From contig CACYVC010000015.1 in NCBI GenBank assembly GCA_902777835.1, forward strand, positions 1 through 64,000: DNA of 64,000 nucleotides. The letters run 5' to 3'. Shown here piece by piece: positions 62,513-64,000 of this stretch; the stretch's first letter is position 1; each line of letters opens with the position of its first letter. A model generated the notes under the pieces. The model was not told the origin of the DNA, ran no database searches, and worked only from the letters and a program-made list of their open reading frames with translations. The position numbers were made by a program, and so were the translations under genes. This DNA is from an uncultured Bacteroidales bacterium. GTDB taxonomy: Bacteria > Bacteroidota > Bacteroidia > Bacteroidales > Muribaculaceae.

Positions 62513-63562
62513 TCATACCACAGTGAAATTTATAATATCAATATTATTGTACTTGGCTATTATCCTATCGTTCATCCAAATAAAGATATCTAAATTTGTA
62601 TCTGTTTCGCCATTTGGCAATACATGCTCGTAGCACTCAAAACTTAACATATACAAATCGTCGCCGTAGGCCATCAGCTCTTCGGCAAAGGAGAAAAGGA
62701 CTTTTTCTTGACGTCCTGAATGAATATGCTGTGGAATGCCGTCAACCCACAGCACTGCCCGCATGTTGTGATCCTCATCGTCCTCATAGCCGCAAGCATA
62801 GATGTGGCCATTGAGATAAGTGGTCGAGCTCACGTGGCCAAGGGGAAGGTCATACTCATAAGGAGGTGCGTCAAAAGTGCGAGGCAGAACTTGCAGCTCC
62901 TTGTCAACCCAGATGCAAGGCTCTGTCCCCACATGTCCACCCACGATAGTGTGGTCGGTGTCGTAAGCATAGATATTGGTTGCATGACCACTCACATCTG
63001 GACTAGGCTTGGGGAGGATAGCCTTGGCATAGCGGCCTTTGTACTCATAGTAGAGTACTGCATCGTTAGGCTCGCCATGGTGGTATTCCATCCCTGCGAG
63101 ATAGCACTTGCCATTACTCACTGCAATGCACTGTCCCGAAGTATTGAAATTTTCACAACTATCAAGTGGGAATATACCACTGTTTTTCAAGATGTAGGGA
63201 TAGTCAAAGAGGTAGATGTAATAGTCCCACTTGGCTATACCTTGCGTCTCGTGGCTCACATTATCGATAAAATCTATGTGCAACGTGTTCCACTTGCCGT
63301 TTTTCCAGTATCCCACCTTGTCCTTGGTACTCTTTCCCGAAACGAAATAGTCATCTCCATCGCTAATTATCTCACTTGCATACTCGCAGTTGGGGAGTTC
63401 CATAATCCTGTCACCCATAAGGTCATAGATGTGACCTTCGCTGGTGAGCACATAAATCTGTCGCTCGCCACGGCGCTTGACTTTGACCTCATCTTTTTCG
63501 CAAGATGAAAGCAGCACTAGAGCACCAAGTACTAATAGCAAATTAATATTAAATGTTCGCAT
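62513..63562 (-). CDS. Lipoprotein with beta-propeller-like repeats, unknown function
   Basis: 349 residues, lipoprotein signal (LVLLSSCEKDE, Cys about 21). The body has repeated strands of the kind seen in propellers: IYVLTSEGHIYDLM, ISDGDDYFVSGKST, IAVSNGKCYLAGMEYHHGEPNDAVLYYEYKG, GGHVGTEPCIWVDKE, YLNGHIYACGYEDDEDHNMRAVLWVDG. No enzyme motif; possibly a carbohydrate- or protein-binding lipoprotein. Standalone. The stop codon adjoins the heptad array 62411-62512. Confidence 0.75.
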   Translation of the reverse strand: MRTFNINLLLVLGALVLLSSCEKDEVKVKRRGERQIYVLTSEGHIYDLMGDRIMELPNCEYASEIISDGDDYFVSGKSTKDKVGYWKNGKWNTLHIDFIDNVSHETQGIAKWDYYIYLFDYPYILKNSGIFPLDSCENFNTSGQCIAVSNGKCYLAGMEYHHGEPNDAVLYYEYKGRYAKAILPKPSPDVSGHATNIYAYDTDHTIVGGHVGTEPCIWVDKELQVLPRTFDAPPYEYDLPLGHVSSTTYLNGHIYACGYEDDEDHNMRAVLWVDGIPQHIHSGRQEKVLFSFAEELMAYGDDLYMLSFECYEHVLPNGETDTNLDIFIWMNDRIIAKYNNIDIINFTVV

Positions 63563-63716
63563 ATTTCCAAAATTTTCGGCAAAGATACAATTATTTTCTT
63601 AATAATTGAACAATTTTAAACTTTCCAACCAATTTTCTACTGCGACAGGTCATTCTCAAAGAGCTTATTGATTTGCTCAAGATATATGTGTTTTTGTGTA
63701 GTTGTATTGTTTATAC

Positions 63717-64000
63717 CTATCTTGTTGCGCCACCCAATGCGATGTAAAGATCAATGACGGCTGTCGCCGCGTCATACATATTCATCGCTTCGTTGAGCTG
63801 AGCACTAAGAAGAGTCTCCTGTGCAGTAAGCACTTCAAGATAGCGGGCCTTGCCATTGTCCATCAGCTCATGGGTGCCGTTATAGGCATCATGGAGCACT
63901 TCTACTTGGCGGTGATAGTATCCAAATTTCTCGCTTGCTGCTTGGCAGTCGGCAAGGGCCTCGTTCACCTGATTTCCCGCGTCGATAATGGTCTGCACAT
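63717..64000 (-). CDS. TolC/NodT-type efflux outer-membrane protein, 3' end only
   Basis: The last 93 codons before the window edge. Helical OEP-type C-terminus: YHRQVEVLHDAYNGTHELMDNGKARYLEVLTAQETLLSAQLNEAMN, then AATAVIDLYIALGGATR. 'LEVLTAQETLLSAQLN' is the usual OprM/NodT second-half helix. The start lies outside the window. A second, separate efflux system from the one at 54.8-60 kb. Confidence 0.85.
   Translation of the reverse strand, partial: VQTIIDAGNQVNEALADCQAASEKFGYYHRQVEVLHDAYNGTHELMDNGKARYLEVLTAQETLLSAQLNEAMNMYDAATAVIDLYIALGGATR

Overview
The window is a stretch of chromosome from a gut-type Bacteroidales bacterium, probably in the Muribaculaceae/Prevotellaceae range. The evidence is the Bacteroidetes promoter (-33 TTTG, about 20 bp, -7 TAnnTTTG) in front of many genes, a SusC/SusD pair, a FrdCAB-type fumarate reductase, DUF4421, DUF3078 and DUF2027-Smr proteins, C10 proteases and CotH-dockerin proteins, and secreted proteins ending in a KVVK/KVIVK-like tail. 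Genus-level placement is inference.

Layout. 1-110: the last codons of an IS30-family transposase. 0.2-8.5 kb: housekeeping genes (class A penicillin-binding protein, initiator tRNA, miaB, rpsA, an AlkZ-related protein, maf, kdsC). 8.56-10.2 kb: a complete IS1634-family element flanked by an unusually long 98-bp target duplication. 10.3-14 kb: a large InlB-repeat surface protein. 14.2-17.7 kb: the frdCAB operon. 18-24.8 kb: two tandem C10 proteases and a DUF2233-like lipoprotein. 24.9-29.2 kb: SusD/SusC. 29.3-32.8 kb: a DUF2027-Smr protein, a small SH3 protein, a rod-shaped RNA candidate and class I fumarase. 32.9-40.1 kb: a cobalamin riboswitch, a very long structured leader containing a micro-ORF, and a 2192-residue modular surface protein carrying a DUF4465 domain. 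40.3-44 kb: a flavodoxin/hydrolase/FMN-reductase/AraC cluster. 44.2-46.1 kb: a Na/Pi cotransporter fused to PhoU and to an OmpR/PhoB-type DNA-binding domain. 46.3-50.5 kb: a CHASE2 operon with small secreted proteins, and a DUF3078 barrel. 50.6-53.6 kb: two CotH-dockerin proteins. 53.6-60 kb: a carboxypeptidase-regulatory-like protein and a TolC/HlyD/ABC-2 efflux operon with a duplicated 21-bp operator candidate. 60.2-64 kb: DUF4421 protein, outer-membrane phospholipase A, a lipoprotein and the 3' end of another TolC-like gene.

How the genes work together. The frdCAB operon and fumarase belong to the fumarate-respiration/succinate branch of anaerobic gut Bacteroidales. SusCD, the C10 proteases, the CotH proteins and the DUF4465 giant form an outward-facing nutrient and adhesion layer. 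The efflux operon is self-contained except that no ATPase gene is next to it.

Most notable signals: (1) at least twelve intergenic arrays of degenerate 7-bp repeats, mostly of the form ACTNNNN, often sitting exactly at the stop-codon side of genes; (2) the B12-riboswitch unit with the giant DUF4465 protein; (3) the transporter-PhoU-winged-helix fusion; (4) the IS1634 element whose 98-bp target duplication rebuilt both flanking genes' control regions. All domain calls are by eye; no database search was run.
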